The notes under the pieces: model-generated | Database searches by the model: none | The model's input: only the letters and a program-made list of their open reading frames with translations | Told to the model about the DNA's origin: nothing | Shown here: positions 12,521 through 14,784 of the stretch, piece after piece | Layout of the letters: the number at the start of each line of letters is the position of its first letter | Position numbering within the stretch: the stretch's first letter is position 1 | Program-made: the position numbers and the translations under genes | DNA from: Xanthobacteraceae bacterium | GTDB taxonomy: Bacteria > Pseudomonadota > Alphaproteobacteria > Rhizobiales > Xanthobacteraceae | Length of the DNA stretch: 14,784 bases | Direction of reading: 5' to 3' | Assembly (NCBI GenBank): GCA_030648135.1 | Contig: JAUSIF010000309.1 | Location: 1 to 14,784 of the forward strand

Positions 12521-14784
12521 GCGACCGAGCGGCGCGGCCGGCGGCGTATCCGAAGCGCCGCGGAATTCGAACAGCTTGCGCAGGAATCCCGGTGCCGCCG
12601 CCGACATCGGATTGACCCGGAGCGTCGGGCTGCTGGCCGGGCCCGCGATCTCGAAGGTGATGGCGAGCAAGCCTTCCTTGGGTCCGCCCAGAAACAGGCC
12701 GACGATCGGCAATTGGCCGAACAGATTGTTGATGCCGAAGGCCGGGATATAGGTGCCGCGAATCTGAACCAGATTGTTGGTATAGTCGAGCACGCCGTCG
12801 ACGCTGGCGCCGATGGTCGGCCCGAAGATCACGCCCTCGCGGATGGTGAATTTTCCCGGCGTGCGGTTGAAGACCACCTGCATGCGGACGAAGGAAACCG
12901 CGCCCGCGGTTGACGGCCGCGACCCGCCGCGCATTTCGGTCGAATCCGGCGGAGCCACCGATTGCATGCGGTCGAGACCGGGCTCGCCGCGGATGGTGAA
13001 GTCTCGGACGTTGATAATCCCTTCCTGCGGCGTTCCGGCCGCGTTGGGCGGATCGATCACGACCCAGACCTCGCCGCCATGCATGCGGTTATAGAGGTCG
13101 ACAAAGCGAAAAAGCGCGCCAGCATCGCCCGCGGTCACATAGAGTACCGGGCGGCCGCCGTCGCGGGCACGCAGCTCGCCGATCAGGTTGGAGTCGGTGC
13201 CGATCCGGCCCAGCAGCGAAAAGCTTCGAATCTCGCCGTTGCGGCGCAGGAGACGCAGCTCGATCTGGCGGGCGACCTCGCCGTTGTTCCCGGTGGCAGC
13301 GCCCAGGCGCAAGTCGAGATCGAGGTCGCGCACGCGCTGCGTCCGTCCCGGCACCGTCTGTCCCGGTCCTTCGGTCATCCCCCGTATGGCGCCGCGCGCC
13401 TCGAGCACGTCACCGCGCACGACGACCTTGAGCGCGCCGTCGGGGGCGCGGTCGGCGCGCAGGTTTGCCTTGTCGCCATCGGAAAGATGGAAGACGGGGA
13501 AGTTCGCCGAGACCAGCCCGCCCTCGCCGTCGAGATCGAGCGACCCCTTGAGCGTCGTGCCGGAGCCGGTGACGTTCACGTCCTCGAACTTGACGCTGTT
13601 GCCCCGCTCGATCACCCGATAGACCGCCTTGGTCGGTTTGCCGGACGGCTTCGACCAGCCGGGCACGAGATCGCTCACCTTGGCGGCGGTGAGATCGCTT
13701 TCGACGTCGATCCTGGTCTCGCGCTCGTTGATGCGGCCCTGCGCCCGAATGGCGATGGGACCGACCAGCCAGGGCGCGAGCTCGATGCCGAAGCGCGAAC
13801 GGGTGGAATCATCGAGGGATGTGGAGATGCGGAACTCGGCCTCGGACTTGGTCTTGAACTTGCGATAGTCGAAGTTCGCCGCGGCGCCGGCGATACGGCC
13901 CTCGCCCTTGATCTGGAGGGTGGCGGGCGTGACCGAGACTTTCGCATTGACGCCGTCGACAGCCTGACCGCGGACGATGCGATCGGCGCTGAACCCGGTC
14001 ACGTCGCCCTCGGCGAGATAGTCGATTTCTGCTTCGCGCAGATCGTGCCGGAACACCAGATCGAGGCGCAGGTTGGCCGAAACCGCCCCCTTCACGGACG
14101 TCGGATCGATCGTGAAACCCGCCGCACCCTTGAGCGTGTCCGTGGCGACGATTTCGGCGACGGCTTCGGCGGGACCGGCGAAGTGAAACCGGATCGTCCC
14201 GTTCGGATTGCGCGGCGCATGATTGAGCACTTCGAGCACGCCGTCGGAGATCGCGATCTGCCGGCCGCCGGGAGTATCGACGATCCCCTTGGCGAGGCGG
14301 ACGCGCGCGGTGCGTCCGGTCACCACCGCCGTGATCTGCGCATCGCGCACCAGCGGAAGAGTGGCCGAGGGCTTGAAGGAGGTACCCGAGGCCGTCATTT
14401 CGAGGCGAACCGCAGGATCGGGAAGCTCCACCTCGGGCTTACCGATCGCATCGAGCGGCACGTTGAGCGCGATCAGAACTCGCTCGATCGTCCCGCCTTC
14501 GATCCGTTCCATGGCCCAGCCGCGCGTGCCGGCGGCGACCAGCGCCGGCCACAGCTTCTTCGCGGCGGAGACCGGCATTTGTGTAGCGGCTATTCCGAGC
14601 TCCAACATCGGCGTGGGGCCGAACGAGATCGATCCGGAAAAAGCGCCGCCCGTGGCCGCGCCGGCAAGATCGCCCTGCTGGATGACGAGACGCTGCAATT
14701 TGGGATCGTAGGCGGCACGAACGGCCACGCGGTTGAGCAAAAGAGGTGCTTCGCCGTCCCGACCGGTCGAGAGCGACAACAACC
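12518..14784 (-). CDS. Large AsmA-like/DUF3971-type envelope protein, C-terminal part
   Basis: The frame runs open to the window edge, so the N-terminus (including any signal anchor) is missing; 754 residues are visible. The sequence consists of repeated beta-strand segments (for example TSGSG/SLDLDGEGG/VSANFP patterns) with few cysteines, as in the AsmA/TamB/YhdP class of long periplasmic beta-groove proteins thought to shuttle or organise phospholipids between membranes. The last about 150 residues match the AsmA-like C-terminal region: VSFVRMQVVFNRTPGKF, GPTIGASVDGVLDY, TYIPAFGINNLFGQLPIVG and NPMSAAAPGFLRKLFEF, followed by a short Pro/Ala tail. The apparent start at 14782 is a TTG inside the gene, not a real start. 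The TAG stop lies in the end of the palindromic element. The class is fairly secure. The exact lipid role is inference from the family. Confidence 0.85.
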   Translation of the reverse strand, partial: LLSLSTGRDGEAPLLLNRVAVRAAYDPKLQRLVIQQGDLAGAATGGAFSGSISFGPTPMLELGIAATQMPVSAAKKLWPALVAAGTRGWAMERIEGGTIERVLIALNVPLDAIGKPEVELPDPAVRLEMTASGTSFKPSATLPLVRDAQITAVVTGRTARVRLAKGIVDTPGGRQIAISDGVLEVLNHAPRNPNGTIRFHFAGPAEAVAEIVATDTLKGAAGFTIDPTSVKGAVSANLRLDLVFRHDLREAEIDYLAEGDVTGFSADRIVRGQAVDGVNAKVSVTPATLQIKGEGRIAGAAANFDYRKFKTKSEAEFRISTSLDDSTRSRFGIELAPWLVGPIAIRAQGRINERETRIDVESDLTAAKVSDLVPGWSKPSGKPTKAVYRVIERGNSVKFEDVNVTGSGTTLKGSLDLDGEGGLVSANFPVFHLSDGDKANLRADRAPDGALKVVVRGDVLEARGAIRGMTEGPGQTVPGRTQRVRDLDLDLRLGAATGNNGEVARQIELRLLRRNGEIRSFSLLGRIGTDSNLIGELRARDGGRPVLYVTAGDAGALFRFVDLYNRMHGGEVWVVIDPPNAAGTPQEGIINVRDFTIRGEPGLDRMQSVAPPDSTEMRGGSRPSTAGAVSFVRMQVVFNRTPGKFTIREGVIFGPTIGASVDGVLDYTNNLVQIRGTYIPAFGINNLFGQLPIVGLFLGGPKEGLLAITFEIAGPASSPTLRVNPMSAAAPGFLRKLFEFRGASDTPPAAPLGR

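Noticed and set aside
12518..14782. TTG at 14782 as the real start of the AsmA-like protein
   Set aside because: The frame stays open to the window edge, the sequence there is already mid-domain, and proteins of this class are much longer.

Overview
The window reads as an ordinary chromosomal stretch of a GC-rich alphaproteobacterium, most likely order Hyphomicrobiales (Rhizobiales), near Bradyrhizobium/Xanthobacteraceae. The reasons are the cysteine desulfurase-sufBCDS-DUF59-sufA gene order, an Irr-type iron control element in front of it, a tyrS/anmK/AsmA-like neighbourhood, and strong GC3 bias that opens long false ORFs on the opposite strand. This placement is inference from memory, not from a search. 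I see no mobile element, CRISPR array, rRNA or tRNA, and no convincing undescribed multi-gene system. The interest lies in regulatory DNA and small sequence oddities.

Layout: 1-894 (+) is the 3' part of an RhlE-like DEAD-box RNA helicase with a repetitive Q/P/R tail. 1041-2096 (+) is a GGDEF diguanylate cyclase with an altered inhibitory site and a structured leader. 2154-9066 (-) is one seven-gene iron-sulfur operon, transcribed right to left: NifS/IscS-like cysteine desulfurase, sufB, sufC, sufD, sufS, a DUF59 SUF protein and sufA. The sufD/sufS and sufS/DUF59 pairs overlap as ATGA, and most other gaps are short. 9312-9971 (+) is a small alpha/beta hydrolase diverging from the suf operon. 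9973-11076 (-) is anmK (anhydro-N-acetylmuramate kinase), tail-to-tail with the hydrolase with one base between them. 11153-12403 (+) is tyrS. 12417-12520 is a palindromic repeat-like intergenic element. 12518-14784 (-) is the C-terminal part of a large AsmA-like (DUF3971-type) protein whose start lies beyond the window.

How the parts work together: the desulfurases supply persulfide sulfur, SufBCD is the scaffold with its ATPase, SufA is a carrier and the DUF59 protein helps maturation. The 245 bp in front of the operon holds a perfect 8-bp-arm palindrome with the core TTTAGAA-N3-TTCTAAA, which matches the Irr box as I know it. It lies directly against a candidate -10 whose -35 (TTGACT) is exactly 17 bp away. 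This suggests that iron status, through Irr, controls cluster synthesis. No Rrf2-family (IscR/RirA-like) regulator gene, which often leads such operons, is present in the window. anmK (cell-wall recycling), tyrS and the AsmA-like envelope protein are housekeeping neighbours.
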